64,000 bases of DNA, taken from assembly GCA_022841325.1 (NCBI GenBank), contig JALHRS010000001.1:60889-124888 (forward strand), read 5' to 3'. The notes below the pieces were generated by a model. It did no database searches. It was not told the origin of the DNA and saw only the letters and a list, made by a program, of their open reading frames with translations. The DNA is from Lysobacterales bacterium (GTDB taxonomy: Bacteria > Pseudomonadota > Gammaproteobacteria > Xanthomonadales > SZUA-5). The number at the start of each line of letters is the position of its first letter. The stretch's first letter is position 1. Below, piece after piece: positions 51,928-61,396 of the stretch. A program made the position numbers and the translations under genes.

Positions 51928-52463
51928 AACTGTCCATGCTCGCCCTGATCGTGCTGGCCAGCATCAGGCTGGCCGATGCCGCCGAATTCAGCTTCGATGC
52001 CGGCAACAGCCAGTTGGGATTCACCGGCGACTACGGCGGCGAGGCCGTGCCCGGCATCTTCAGGCAGTTTTCCGGCAAGGCCAGCTTCGATCTGACCCAG
52101 CCGCTGGCCACGCGCTTTGTCACCGACATCGAGGTCGGCAGTCTGGACACCGACTACCCCGACCGTGATGACACGCTGCGCGGCCCGGAATTCTTCGACA
52201 GCGAGCAGTTTCCCAACGCACGCTGGGCCTCCACGGGCGATTGCAGCGCTGCCGGCACCCGACTCAGCTGTCCGGGCACATTGACGCTGAAGGGCCAGAG
52301 CCATCCCGTAGCCCTCGACATTGGGTTCAGTGCCGACGGCCGCATCGTCGACGGCAAGGCCGCATTCCCGCGTAGCCAGTTTTCCATCGGCAGCGGCGAC
52401 TGGGCAGATCCGGAGACCATCGCCGACCACGTTGAAGTGCACTTCAAGCTGCAATTGCGCTGA
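51924..52463 (+). CDS. Periplasmic YceI-family protein (2)
   Basis: 179 residues. The signal peptide ends near RLADA. The YceI domain (AEFSFDAGNSQLGFTGDYGG; GTLTLKGQSHPVALDIGFSA) is shorter and clearly diverged from the first copy at 50683. Two cysteines (GDCSAAGTRLSC) may form a disulfide. Translationally coupled to cytochrome b561. Confidence 0.93.
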   Translation: MKLSMLALIVLASIRLADAAEFSFDAGNSQLGFTGDYGGEAVPGIFRQFSGKASFDLTQPLATRFVTDIEVGSLDTDYPDRDDTLRGPEFFDSEQFPNARWASTGDCSAAGTRLSCPGTLTLKGQSHPVALDIGFSADGRIVDGKAAFPRSQFSIGSGDWADPETIADHVEVHFKLQLR

Positions 52464-52572
52464 CGCGCCAATCCCGAGCGCGCTGAAGCTGGCACCGCCC
52501 GCAGTTCCGATCAGTGCACGGCTCTGGCCGGCTGATCGGGGTGCGATGATCCGGCCCCACCCTGTAGTTGCA

Positions 52573-52597
52573 GATGCGAATTACTCGTATTAGCATC
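52573..52597 (+). promoter_or_regulatory. Probable Fur box
   Basis: GATGCGAATTACTCGTATTA followed by GCATC is an imperfect 25-bp palindrome of the TGCGAAT-type Fur sites used in xanthomonads and pseudomonads. It ends 32 bases before the TonB receptor start. Iron-dependent repression is inferred. Confidence 0.65.
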
Positions 52598-52629
52598 CGA
52601 AGGAGACAAACCTCGCCTTCGGAGTTTTC

Positions 52630-54777
52630 ATGCACTGTAGTACTCACCGCTTGCAAGCACTCACCGGCGCCATCGCCATCAGCGCCGCAGTTGCCGGCAC
52701 CAGCGCCGTCGCCGCGCCCATGCCCGAGGCCGAAGCGGGGACATCCCGCTACAGTGCCACGGCGCTGGATGCCATCGAAGTCAGCGCGGCCCCCCTGCCG
52801 CAGTACCAGAGCAAGCGTTCCCGCACGGCCACACGCACCGACACCCCCGTGCGCGATGTGCCGCAATCGATCTCGGTGATCACTGCCGATGCGCTGCGCG
52901 ACCAGAACATGCTCAGCGTGGCCGATGTGCTGCGCTATGTGCCAGGCGTAGGCATTGCCCAGGGTGAGGGCAATCGCGACACGCCAGTCTTTCGCGGCAA
53001 CAGTTCCACCTCTGACCTGTACATCGACGGCATCCGCGATGATGTGCAGTACTTCCGCGACTTCTACAACATCGCGCAGGTCGAGGTGCTGCGCGGCCCC
53101 AATGCCATGATCTTCGGTCGCGGCGGTTCTGGCGGCGTGCTCAACCGGGTCAGCAAGATGGCCGATGGTGACCGGCACCGCGAACTGAGCCTGAGTCTGG
53201 GTTCGTGGTCGCGAGCACGCGGAACGCTCGATATCGGCGAGCCGCTCTCCGATCAAGGCGCCTTCCGGGTAACGGCGATGTATGAGAATTCCAGCAGCTA
53301 TCGCGACGATGTGGGTGTTGAACGCCATGGCATCAACCCTGGCCTGAGCTGGCAACTGGGAGACAGCACCACCGTCGTGATCGGATATGAGCACTTCCGC
53401 GATGAGCGAATCGCAGATCGCGGCATTCCGTCGTTTCGGGGTCGTCCTCTGGCCACCGACAACTCCACCTTCTTCGGCGACCCAGAGCGCAGCCCCACCT
53501 GGGCCGAGGTCGCTGCCTTCGGAGCCACGCTCGATCACGAGTTCGCCAGTGGTCTGAGCCTGCGCAACCGCTTGCGTGCTGCCGACTACGACAAGTTCTA
53601 TCAGAACGTGTATCCGGGTGCCGTCAGTGCCGATGGCAGCACGGTCAGCATCAGCGCGTACAGCAATGCCACCGAGCGCCGCAATCTCTTCAACCAGACC
53701 GATCTGATCTGGACTGCCCGGACCGGGGCAATCTCCCACCAGTTTCTGGCTGGCCTGGAACTGGGGCGACAGAGCAGCGACAACTTCCGCCAGACCGGCT
53801 ACTTCAGTTCGCTGGGGGCCAATGTGAGCAGCGTCCAGGTGCCGGTGCTGGCGCCACGTGCGACGCTGCCCATCGAATTCAGACAGAGTGCCAGTGACGC
53901 TGACAATCACGGTGTGGCCACGATGGCCGCCCTGTACCTGCAGGATCAGATCGAATTGAGCCCCAACTGGCTGGCCGTCGTGGGGTTGCGTCTTGATCAC
54001 TTCGAGATGGACTTCGACAATCAACGCAGCAACATCAACATCCGCACTACGGACAAGCTGTGGTCACCGCGTGCCGGCCTGATCTACAAGCCGAAGGAGT
54101 CGGTCTCGATCTACGGAAACTACAGCCTGGCCCATGTACCCCGGGCTGGCGAACAGTTGAGCTCGCTGACACCGAGCAACCAGTCGCTGCAACCCGAGAA
54201 GTTCGTCAACTACGAACTGGGCGCGAAATGGGATGTCAGCGATCGCCTGTCGGCCACGGCTGCGCTGTTCCGGCTGGACCGCAGCCGCGTCAGCGCACCC
54301 GACCCCAGCGACCCGGCGCGTTCCATCCTCGTCGACGGCCAATACAGCGAGGGTCTGGAGCTGGAGCTGGTCGGACGGCTCTCGGATGACTGGAGTCTGC
54401 AGGCCGCCTATGCCTGGCAGCGCGGCGAGATCACCGCAGATCTCTCTGCCACGGTTCTGGACGGCGCCGAGCTGGCGCAGCTGCCGAAACACAGCGGCGC
54501 GATCTGGAACCGCTACGACTTGAGCGAACGCTGGAGCCTGGCCGTGGGCATGATTCACCGTGGCAGCATCTACGCCACGCTCGACAACAGGGTCGAGCTG
54601 CCGGCGTTCACGCGCTTCGATGCTGCTCTTTACTTTGCCGCCAGCGATCAGCTGCAATTGCAGCTCAACATCGAGAACATCACCGACAAGACCTACTTCG
54701 CCTCGGCGCATAACAACAACAACATCACGCCGGGCTCACCCCTGGCGGCCTTTGTCAGTGCCCACTGGATGTTCTGA
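52630..54777 (+). CDS. TonB-dependent siderophore receptor, catecholate type
   Basis: 715 residues. A signal peptide ends near AVAAP, followed by a short extension with a possible TonB box (DAIEVSA). The plug domain (about 70-180) reads DVPQSISVITADALRDQN, PVFRGNSSTSDLYIDGIRDD and VEVLRGPNAMIFGRGGSGGV, the diagnostic siderophore-receptor pattern. The 22-strand barrel runs to a terminal FVSAHWMF. The plug is most like Fiu/CirA catecholate receptors. The upstream Fur box fits. No siderophore synthesis genes are nearby, so it probably takes up foreign siderophores. Confidence 0.94.
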   Translation: MHCSTHRLQALTGAIAISAAVAGTSAVAAPMPEAEAGTSRYSATALDAIEVSAAPLPQYQSKRSRTATRTDTPVRDVPQSISVITADALRDQNMLSVADVLRYVPGVGIAQGEGNRDTPVFRGNSSTSDLYIDGIRDDVQYFRDFYNIAQVEVLRGPNAMIFGRGGSGGVLNRVSKMADGDRHRELSLSLGSWSRARGTLDIGEPLSDQGAFRVTAMYENSSSYRDDVGVERHGINPGLSWQLGDSTTVVIGYEHFRDERIADRGIPSFRGRPLATDNSTFFGDPERSPTWAEVAAFGATLDHEFASGLSLRNRLRAADYDKFYQNVYPGAVSADGSTVSISAYSNATERRNLFNQTDLIWTARTGAISHQFLAGLELGRQSSDNFRQTGYFSSLGANVSSVQVPVLAPRATLPIEFRQSASDADNHGVATMAALYLQDQIELSPNWLAVVGLRLDHFEMDFDNQRSNINIRTTDKLWSPRAGLIYKPKESVSIYGNYSLAHVPRAGEQLSSLTPSNQSLQPEKFVNYELGAKWDVSDRLSATAALFRLDRSRVSAPDPSDPARSILVDGQYSEGLELELVGRLSDDWSLQAAYAWQRGEITADLSATVLDGAELAQLPKHSGAIWNRYDLSERWSLAVGMIHRGSIYATLDNRVELPAFTRFDAALYFAASDQLQLQLNIENITDKTYFASAHNNNNITPGSPLAAFVSAHWMF

Positions 54778-54797
54778 GCTGCCAGCGTCCAGAACCG

Positions 54798-54832
54798 CGC
54801 CCATGCCCGCCCGGCTCAGGCGCTCATGGGCG
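54798..54832. terminator. Bidirectional terminator between TonB receptor and OYE genes
   Basis: CGCCCATG (54798-54805) pairs with CATGGGCG (54825-54832); the right arm overlaps the stop codon of the convergent ene-reductase gene. No T-tract is present on either side. Confidence 0.45.
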
Positions 54833-55900
54833 TGCGGCCATCGCCGGGTAATCGGTATATCCGGCCGGTCCCGGGGTGTACAGCTTGCTGAAGTCCACCG
54901 GGGTCAGCTCAGCACCGGCGCGGAAGCGCTCCACCAGATCGGGGTTGGACAGATAGGCCTTGCCGTAAACCACGGCATCGACGGCGCCCGAGGCCACCGC
55001 GGCCTGACCGCTTTCGTAGTCGTAGCCGCCGTTGGCCAGCAGCGTGCCCTTGAAGTGCTCGCGCGCGATCACCGCCAGACGCTGCTCGGCGGCTTCGCGG
55101 AAATCGGCATGGCGCAGCTCCAGAGCCCCGATCTGCCGTGCGTTGAGCTCGCGGGCAAGATAAGCCACCAGCGCCTCCGGATCGGAATCGCGGATGTCGT
55201 TGAAGGGCACCAGCGGCGAGATCCGTACCGAGACCCGACCGGCGCCGCACTCTGAAATCGCCGCATCCACCGCTTCCAGCAGCAAGCGGGCGCGATTGGC
55301 GATGCTGCCGCCGTAGGCATCATCGCGGTCGTTGACGCTGTCGCGCAGGAACTGATCGAGCAGATAGCCATGGGCGCCGTGCAGCTGCACACCATCGAAG
55401 CCGGCCGCCATGGCGCGCTCGGCCGCGGCACGGAACAGCTCGACGATGCCGGGCAGCTCGGCCAGCGCCAGGCGCCTTGGCGCTTCGTAGGCCTGCTCGC
55501 CTTCGGGCGTCTGGATACTGCTGCCGCTGATGGCCCGGTCGGTGCTCGACAGCGGTTGCACGCCGCCGTTGAGCAGCGAGTGCGCAGCGCGGCCCGGATG
55601 CCACAGCTGCACGGCGATGCGTCCGCCCCGGGCATGCACCGCGTCCGTCACCAGGCGCCAGCCGGCCACGCACTCGTCGTCATACAACCCACCTTCGCCG
55701 GTGAAGGCGCAGCCATCGGCCGCAACCATGGTCGCTTCGGTGAAGATCAGCCCGGCCGAGGCCCGCTGCGCGTAGTACTCGGCCATCAGGGCGTTGGGTA
55801 AATGACTGCGACCAGCGCGGGCGCGCGTCAGCGCCGCCATCAGGATGCGGTTCGGCAGTTGCAGATCACCCGCTTTGAGCGGGCTGAACAGATCGACCAT
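54824..55900 (-). CDS. nemA: Old Yellow Enzyme-family ene-reductase (NemA-like)
   Basis: 358 residues. The FMN-binding TIM barrel is complete: LFSPLKAGDLQLPNRILMAA at the N terminus, VQLWHPGRAAH, GFDGVQLHGAHGYLLDQFLR with the catalytic-pocket HxxH, and the C-terminal phosphate loop ALVAN-like segment LLANGGYDYES then DAVVYGKAYLSNPDL. It reduces activated alkenes, nitro compounds or maleimides using NAD(P)H. No repressor (NemR) lies beside it. GGAGGA-type ribosome binding site upstream. Confidence 0.95.
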   Translation of the reverse strand: MVDLFSPLKAGDLQLPNRILMAALTRARAGRSHLPNALMAEYYAQRASAGLIFTEATMVAADGCAFTGEGGLYDDECVAGWRLVTDAVHARGGRIAVQLWHPGRAAHSLLNGGVQPLSSTDRAISGSSIQTPEGEQAYEAPRRLALAELPGIVELFRAAAERAMAAGFDGVQLHGAHGYLLDQFLRDSVNDRDDAYGGSIANRARLLLEAVDAAISECGAGRVSVRISPLVPFNDIRDSDPEALVAYLARELNARQIGALELRHADFREAAEQRLAVIAREHFKGTLLANGGYDYESGQAAVASGAVDAVVYGKAYLSNPDLVERFRAGAELTPVDFSKLYTPGPAGYTDYPAMAARP

Positions 55901-56279
55901 GGAGGAACTCCGTCACGAAGAGCCAAATCAGCCGCGCAGCATGCCTGAGTGCTGCGAGTGCGGAAGGTGAACGCGAGGATGCTGGCGGGCACCGTGCCTT
56001 GGCAGGTTCAGACCTGTCAGGACGCTCTCGCCGCGGAAAAGCCAGAGCGTCCGGACAAGTCCGGACCTACAAGAGCCGGAGCACCAGCGTCCGGACAAGT
56101 CCGGACCTGCAGCAGCCAGGGCACCAGCGTCCGACGCGTTGCAATCATCGGCTTTCGCCTGATCCAACTCCCGCCTCCCTGAAGCGCGGCTGGCCGGAAT
56201 GCTGCGCCGCGGGTAGAGCCTGAGCGCGGCGAGCGCTATCTTTACGCTTCCTTCGCATTTGCGCGACCCACACCCCATC
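55901..56279. other. 379-bp intergenic region with diverged palindromes
   Basis: No gene is seen. It holds three GTCCGGACaaGTCCGGAC-type palindromes (see next entry) in the middle and an otherwise featureless leader to the glutamate dehydrogenase start. Confidence 0.6.
56003..56107. repeat. Three GTCCGGAC-type palindromes, diverged from the GTCCAGAC family
   Basis: CAGGTTCAGACCTGTCAGGA (56003-56022) is followed by two near-identical GCGTCCGGACAAGTCCGGAC copies (56047-56066, 56087-56106). Relative to 31935 and 47158, the base changes keep the palindrome, indicating that structure is maintained. Confidence 0.85.
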
Positions 56280-59200
56280 ATGAGCGCCGTTCGCACTGCT
56301 GACGCCGGCCAAACGCTGGCGCATGTTCTCGAAGCCCTGAAGTCGCTGGTCAGTGGCCCCAAGCTGAAGGAGGCCACGGCCTTTGCCACTCGATTGTTCG
56401 AGCACCTTCCGCAGGATGAATTCGACGAGCGCAAGGCCAGCGAGTGGGCTGGGTTGACGCTGGATCTGCTGCGTTACTTCAGGCACCGTCCGGCGCATTC
56501 GGCCAAGGTCCGCGTCTACAACCCGACCCAGGACGAAAACGGTTGGGAGAGCACTCATACCGCAATCCAGATCGTCAATGACGACATGCCATTCCTGGTC
56601 GACACGGTCAGCATGGCCATTGCCCAGGACCACACGCTCACCCATCTGATCATGCATCCGGTGTTCAAGGTGCAGCGCGATCCGGGTGGGCACATTCTCG
56701 GTTTCGGAGCCGAGGATGGCGAGCAGTCGGAATCGATCATGCACGTGGAGGTCGATCGTCAGACCGAGCCCGGGCGTATCGAAGCACTGTGTGAGCGCAT
56801 CGAACGTGCGCTGGCCGATGTGCGCGCCTGCGTGCGGGATTTCGATGCCATGCACCATCGCGCCCTGGCCCTCGCCGAGGGCCTGAGTGGGCGCGAACTG
56901 CTGCACGACCCGGACTACGTGTCCGAATGCGCCGACTATCTGCGCTGGGTCGCCGACAACCACTTCACGCTGCTCGGTTACCGTGCCTACGAGACCGCCC
57001 AGGTCGATGGCACCAATGTGCTGCGCGCCGTGCCCGGCAGTGGCCTCGGCCTGCTGCGTGGCGATGAAACCCAGCTGCCGCTGCGTCCGCTGGCCACACT
57101 GGCAGCACGCGATCTGCCGCCGGATACGCTGCCCGATCTGATCATCCTGTCCAAGACCAATGCGCGCTCGACCGTGCACCATCCGGGATACATGGACTAC
57201 ATCGGCGTGCTGCGCTTTGACGCCAATGGCAATGCCGTGGGCGAAGACCGTTTCCTCGGCCTGTACACCTCCACCGCCTACACCACCCGGCCCAAGGACA
57301 TCCCACTGATCCGCACTAAGGTCGACGGGGTCTTCGCGCGCAGCAATCTGCATCGCACCGGTCACGGCGCCAAGCGCCTGCAGCACATCCTGGAAACGCT
57401 GCCGCGCGACGAACTGTTCCAGTCCAGCATCGAGGAGCTGTTCGAGACCTCGGTCGGCATCCTCAATCTGCAGGAGCGCCAGCGCACCCGGCTGTTCGTG
57501 CGCCGCGATCGCTACGGGCGCTATTTCTCGTGCCTGGTCTACATCCCGCGCGAGCGCTTCACCAGCGAGATCCGCGAACGCATCGAACAATCGCTGAAGC
57601 GCGCCTTCAATGGCGAGCGCTACGACTCCTCGGTCGCCGTGTCCGAATCGGTGCTGGCGCGCCTGCACGTGGTGGTTCGTCCCAAGCCCGGCGAGAAGCC
57701 CGAATACGATGTCCGCGAGATCGAAGCCAAGCTGGCCCAGATCGTGCGCAACTGGCAGGACGAGTTGCGCGACATCCTGATCCAGAAACATGGCGAAGAG
57801 CGCGGCATCAAGCTCAGCAATCGCTTCGGCAAGGCCCTGCCGATGGGATACATCGAGGCCGTGACGCCCTGGCTGGCCGCTGCCGATGTCGAGTCCGCCG
57901 CGCAGCTCAAGGACAGTCACGACGTCCGCCTGCTGTTGTACCGCCCACGCAAGAAAACCGACGGCGCGCTGCGCTTCAAGGTCTTCAAGATGGGTTCGCC
58001 CATCGCCTTGTCGGATGCGCTGCCGATGCTCGAGAACATGGGCCTGCGGGTGCTGTCCGAACACCCCTATGAAATGGAAACACCGGGCATGTCGATCCAC
58101 ATGCAGGATTTCCATGTCGAGCCGCTGGTGGCGCTGGGCGAAAACCTGGATCAAGCCCGCGAGCGCTTTCAGCAGGGCTTCGAGCAGGTCTGGCGTGGTC
58201 GCGTGGAGAATGACGGCTTCAACCGCCTGGTCCTGGCGGCAGAGCTGGAAATGCGTGAAGTCGCCATGCTCCGCGGCTATTGCAAGTATCTGCTGCAGAC
58301 CGGCGTGACCTTCTCGCAGGCCTACATGGAACGCACGCTGGCGGCGCATCCGCTGGTCACGCGCATGCTGGTGGAACAGTTTGCCACCCGCTTTGACCCC
58401 GAGCGCGAAACCCGCGCCGTGGCCGATGCCGCGCGGCGACGGATGGAGCGCGAATTCGGCGTCCTGCTCGACGACGAAACCCGCGCCAAGCTGCCGCATC
58501 TGGCCGGTGATCTGCTGGACGCCTACATCAAACCGCGCGCCGAGCAACTGGCCGCCATCCACCACGCCCTGGGTGCGCTGCTGGAACAGGTGTCCAGCCT
58601 GGATGACGATCGCATGTTGCGCGCCTTCCGCGACTGCATGCGCGCCACCCTGCGCACCAATTTCTTCCAGCGGGTGGATGGCAAGTCCAAGGACTACATC
58701 AGCTTCAAGCTCGATTCGAGCAAGGTACCGGGCTTGCCCAAGCCGGTGCCCTTCCGCGAGATCTTCGTCTATTCGCCGCGGGTGGAAGGCGTGCATCTGC
58801 GCATGGGCATGGTCGCCCGCGGTGGCTTGCGCTGGTCCGACCGGCGCGAGGATTTCCGCACCGAGGTGCTGGGCCTGATGAAGGCGCAGCAGGTCAAGAA
58901 CACCGTGATCGTGCCGGTGGGCGCCAAGGGCGGCTTCTACGTCAAGCAGCCGCCGGCTGGCAATGATCGCGACGCCATCCTGGCCGAGGGTATCGCCTGC
59001 TACCGCACCTTCATCCGCGGTCTGCTGGACGTCACCGACAACATCGTCGATGGCGCCATCGTGCCGCCGGAACGGGTGGTACGCCATGATCCGGATGATC
59101 CATACCTGGTGGTGGCAGCCGACAAGGGCACGGCCACCTTCTCGGATATCGCCAATGCGCTCAGCCAGGAATACGGGTTCTGGCTGGACGACGGCTTCGC

Positions 59201-61220
59201 CTCCGGCGGTTCCAAGGGCTATGACCACAAGAAGATGGGCATCACCGCCAAGGGCGCCTGGGAGAGCGTCAAGCGCCACTTCCGCGCCATCGGCAAGGAC
59301 TGCCAGAGTGAGGATTTCACCTGCGTCGGCATCGGTGACATGTCCGGCGATGTGTTCGGCAACGGCATGCTGCTGTCACGCAAGATCCGGCTGCTGGCCG
59401 CCTTCGACCACCGCCATATCTTCATCGACCCGAATCCCGATGCCGAAACCAGTTTTGTCGAACGCGAGCGCATGTTTGCGCTGCCGCGCTCGTCCTGGGC
59501 CGATTACGACACCAGCCTGATCAGCGCCGGTGGCGGCGTGTTTCCGCGCAGCGCCAAGACCATCACCATCACCCCGGAAATGCGCCTGGCCCTGGGCATG
59601 GACGAGGAGGTGGAGCAGTTGACGCCCAATGAACTGATGCGCGCCATCCTCAAGGCGCCAGCGGAGTTGCTCTGGAACGGCGGCATCGGCGTCTACGTCA
59701 AGGCCACCAGCGAAAGCCACAGCGATTGCGGCGATCGCAGCAACAACCAGCTGCGCGTCAATGGTCGGGAGCTGCGCTGCCGCATTGTTGGTGAAGGCGG
59801 CAATCTCGGCCTTACCCAGCGTGGGCGCATCGAATTTGCCCAGGCTGGCGGCTTGCTCAACACCGACTTCATCGACAACTCGGCCGGCGTCGACACCTCG
59901 GATCACGAGGTCAACATCAAGATCCTGCTGAACGCCGCCATCGAGCAGGGACAGCTGACCCTGGAGCAGCGCGACCAGTTGCTGGTGGACATGACCGACG
60001 AGGTTGAACGTCTGGTGCTGTTCGACAACTATCGTCAGAACCTGGCGATCAGCTTGATGCAGGCCCTGTCGATTCCGCGCCTGGGCTCCAAGCAGCACTT
60101 CGTGCGCACGCTGGAGCAGCAGGGCCTGCTCGACCGCGGGCTGGAGTTCCTGCCCACCGATGCCGAATTCGAGGATCGCAAGCTCAAGGGCCAGGGCTTG
60201 ACCCGCCCGGAGCTGTCGATCCTGCTGTCCTATTCCAAGATCGTGCTCTATCAGCAGCTGCTGGATTCCGATGTACCGGAAGATCCCTATCTGTCCAAGG
60301 AGCTGCAGATCTATTTCCCGACGCCGCTGCGGGATCGTTTTTCCGAGACCATGGAAAAGCACCGCCTGCGTCGCGAGATCATCGCCACCCAGGTCACCAA
60401 CTCCATCGTCAACCGCATGGGTGCCACCTTCATCCTGCGCATGACCGAGGACACCGGCAAGAGCTCCGGCGAGATCGCCAAGGCCTTCACCATCGCCCGC
60501 GAAGTGGTCCGCGCCCGGGAGTGGTGGGCGGAGATGGACCTCGCTGCCGATGCCCCGGAGAGGGTCAACATCGACGTCACCCAGGGTATCTGGAATCTGT
60601 TGCGCAACCTGACCCGATGGCTGTTGCAGCTGCCGGTGAGCAAACTGGAGATCGCCGCCAGTGTCGATCGCTTCGCCCCAGGTTTCGAACAGCTGATTGC
60701 GGCGCTCGACGAGGTGCTGCCGGAGAGCTACAAGCTGCGCTACAGCGAGCAGGAGAACGAACTGGTCGGACATGGTTACCCCAAGGCCATGGCTCAGCGC
60801 ATCAGCGCGCTAGGCGCGCTGAATGCCGCTTTCGATGTGATCGACCTGGCCCATGAGCAGAAGGTCAAGGTCGCGGAAGCGGCCCGCGTGTACTACGACA
60901 TCGGCGAAGCCCTGCACCTGAAGTGGTTCCAGGATTCGATCGAGTCGCTGCCGGTGCAGGGCCGCTGGCATGCGCACGCGCGTGGCGTGCTGCGCGACGA
61001 GCTCTATGCCCAGCGCCGTGCCCTCGCCGCGCAGTTGCTGCATGGCCCGGCACCGAAGAAGGGCGGCCGCGTGCAGAACTGGATCGACGCCGCCGATGGT
61101 TCGCTGGCCTACACGCTGGGCATGTTCCAGGAGATCCGCAACCAGGTCTCGCTCGACTACCCGACCATCTCGGTGGCGGTACGGCGTCTGGCGCAACTGG
61201 TGGCGGCGGGCAAGAGCTGA
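56280..61220 (+). CDS. gdhB: NAD-specific glutamate dehydrogenase, 180-kDa type
   Basis: 1646 residues from ATG 56280, the normal size of the L-GDH2 class. The N-terminal half carries the family's ACT-like regulatory regions (VNDDMPFLVDTVSMAIAQDH). The catalytic core is in the second half: MGMVARGGLRWSDRREDFRT, the glutamate-binding lysine motif VIVPVGAKGGFYVKQP (about residue 875), and AKGAWESVKRHFR with the NAD fold beyond (FTCVGIGDMSGDVFGNGMLL). The C-terminal helical domain is complete. It converts glutamate to 2-oxoglutarate and ammonia, feeding amino-acid carbon into the TCA cycle. It stands alone, with a hairpin-forming REP pair downstream. Confidence 0.97.
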   Translation: MSAVRTADAGQTLAHVLEALKSLVSGPKLKEATAFATRLFEHLPQDEFDERKASEWAGLTLDLLRYFRHRPAHSAKVRVYNPTQDENGWESTHTAIQIVNDDMPFLVDTVSMAIAQDHTLTHLIMHPVFKVQRDPGGHILGFGAEDGEQSESIMHVEVDRQTEPGRIEALCERIERALADVRACVRDFDAMHHRALALAEGLSGRELLHDPDYVSECADYLRWVADNHFTLLGYRAYETAQVDGTNVLRAVPGSGLGLLRGDETQLPLRPLATLAARDLPPDTLPDLIILSKTNARSTVHHPGYMDYIGVLRFDANGNAVGEDRFLGLYTSTAYTTRPKDIPLIRTKVDGVFARSNLHRTGHGAKRLQHILETLPRDELFQSSIEELFETSVGILNLQERQRTRLFVRRDRYGRYFSCLVYIPRERFTSEIRERIEQSLKRAFNGERYDSSVAVSESVLARLHVVVRPKPGEKPEYDVREIEAKLAQIVRNWQDELRDILIQKHGEERGIKLSNRFGKALPMGYIEAVTPWLAAADVESAAQLKDSHDVRLLLYRPRKKTDGALRFKVFKMGSPIALSDALPMLENMGLRVLSEHPYEMETPGMSIHMQDFHVEPLVALGENLDQARERFQQGFEQVWRGRVENDGFNRLVLAAELEMREVAMLRGYCKYLLQTGVTFSQAYMERTLAAHPLVTRMLVEQFATRFDPERETRAVADAARRRMEREFGVLLDDETRAKLPHLAGDLLDAYIKPRAEQLAAIHHALGALLEQVSSLDDDRMLRAFRDCMRATLRTNFFQRVDGKSKDYISFKLDSSKVPGLPKPVPFREIFVYSPRVEGVHLRMGMVARGGLRWSDRREDFRTEVLGLMKAQQVKNTVIVPVGAKGGFYVKQPPAGNDRDAILAEGIACYRTFIRGLLDVTDNIVDGAIVPPERVVRHDPDDPYLVVAADKGTATFSDIANALSQEYGFWLDDGFASGGSKGYDHKKMGITAKGAWESVKRHFRAIGKDCQSEDFTCVGIGDMSGDVFGNGMLLSRKIRLLAAFDHRHIFIDPNPDAETSFVERERMFALPRSSWADYDTSLISAGGGVFPRSAKTITITPEMRLALGMDEEVEQLTPNELMRAILKAPAELLWNGGIGVYVKATSESHSDCGDRSNNQLRVNGRELRCRIVGEGGNLGLTQRGRIEFAQAGGLLNTDFIDNSAGVDTSDHEVNIKILLNAAIEQGQLTLEQRDQLLVDMTDEVERLVLFDNYRQNLAISLMQALSIPRLGSKQHFVRTLEQQGLLDRGLEFLPTDAEFEDRKLKGQGLTRPELSILLSYSKIVLYQQLLDSDVPEDPYLSKELQIYFPTPLRDRFSETMEKHRLRREIIATQVTNSIVNRMGATFILRMTEDTGKSSGEIAKAFTIAREVVRAREWWAEMDLAADAPERVNIDVTQGIWNLLRNLTRWLLQLPVSKLEIAASVDRFAPGFEQLIAALDEVLPESYKLRYSEQENELVGHGYPKAMAQRISALGALNAAFDVIDLAHEQKVKVAEAARVYYDIGEALHLKWFQDSIESLPVQGRWHAHARGVLRDELYAQRRALAAQLLHGPAPKKGGRVQNWIDAADGSLAYTLGMFQEIRNQVSLDYPTISVAVRRLAQLVAAGKS

Positions 61221-61238
61221 GCTGAAGCGAACCCGACC

Positions 61239-61312
61239 TGTGGGAGCGGGCTCTGCCCGCGATCGCCGGTGGGTCGTGGAACGGTCTGTCGCGGATGAAT
61301 CCGCTCCCACAG
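61239..61312. repeat. Inverted pair of REP-like GGGAGCGG elements
   Basis: TGTGGGAGCGGGCTCTGCCC (61239-61258, element to 61266) faces CGCGGATGAATCCGCTCCCA (61290-61309, element to 61312). It begins 18 bases after the dehydrogenase stop and probably protects or ends that transcript. Confidence 0.85.
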
Positions 61313-61396
61313 TCGGGGCGATGCTGAGCCAGCGCAGTTGGACTGCGCTGCAGTCCGCCTGCAGCTAGACTGAGCACCCGGCAAAGGGATTCCGTG

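Noticed and set aside
56145-59279. A 1044-codon minus-strand open frame
   Set aside because: It lies antisense to the NAD-glutamate dehydrogenase gene, which has clear family motifs. Long antisense frames are expected in GC-rich genes with this codon bias; the translation is His/Gln/Gly-rich and matches no family.
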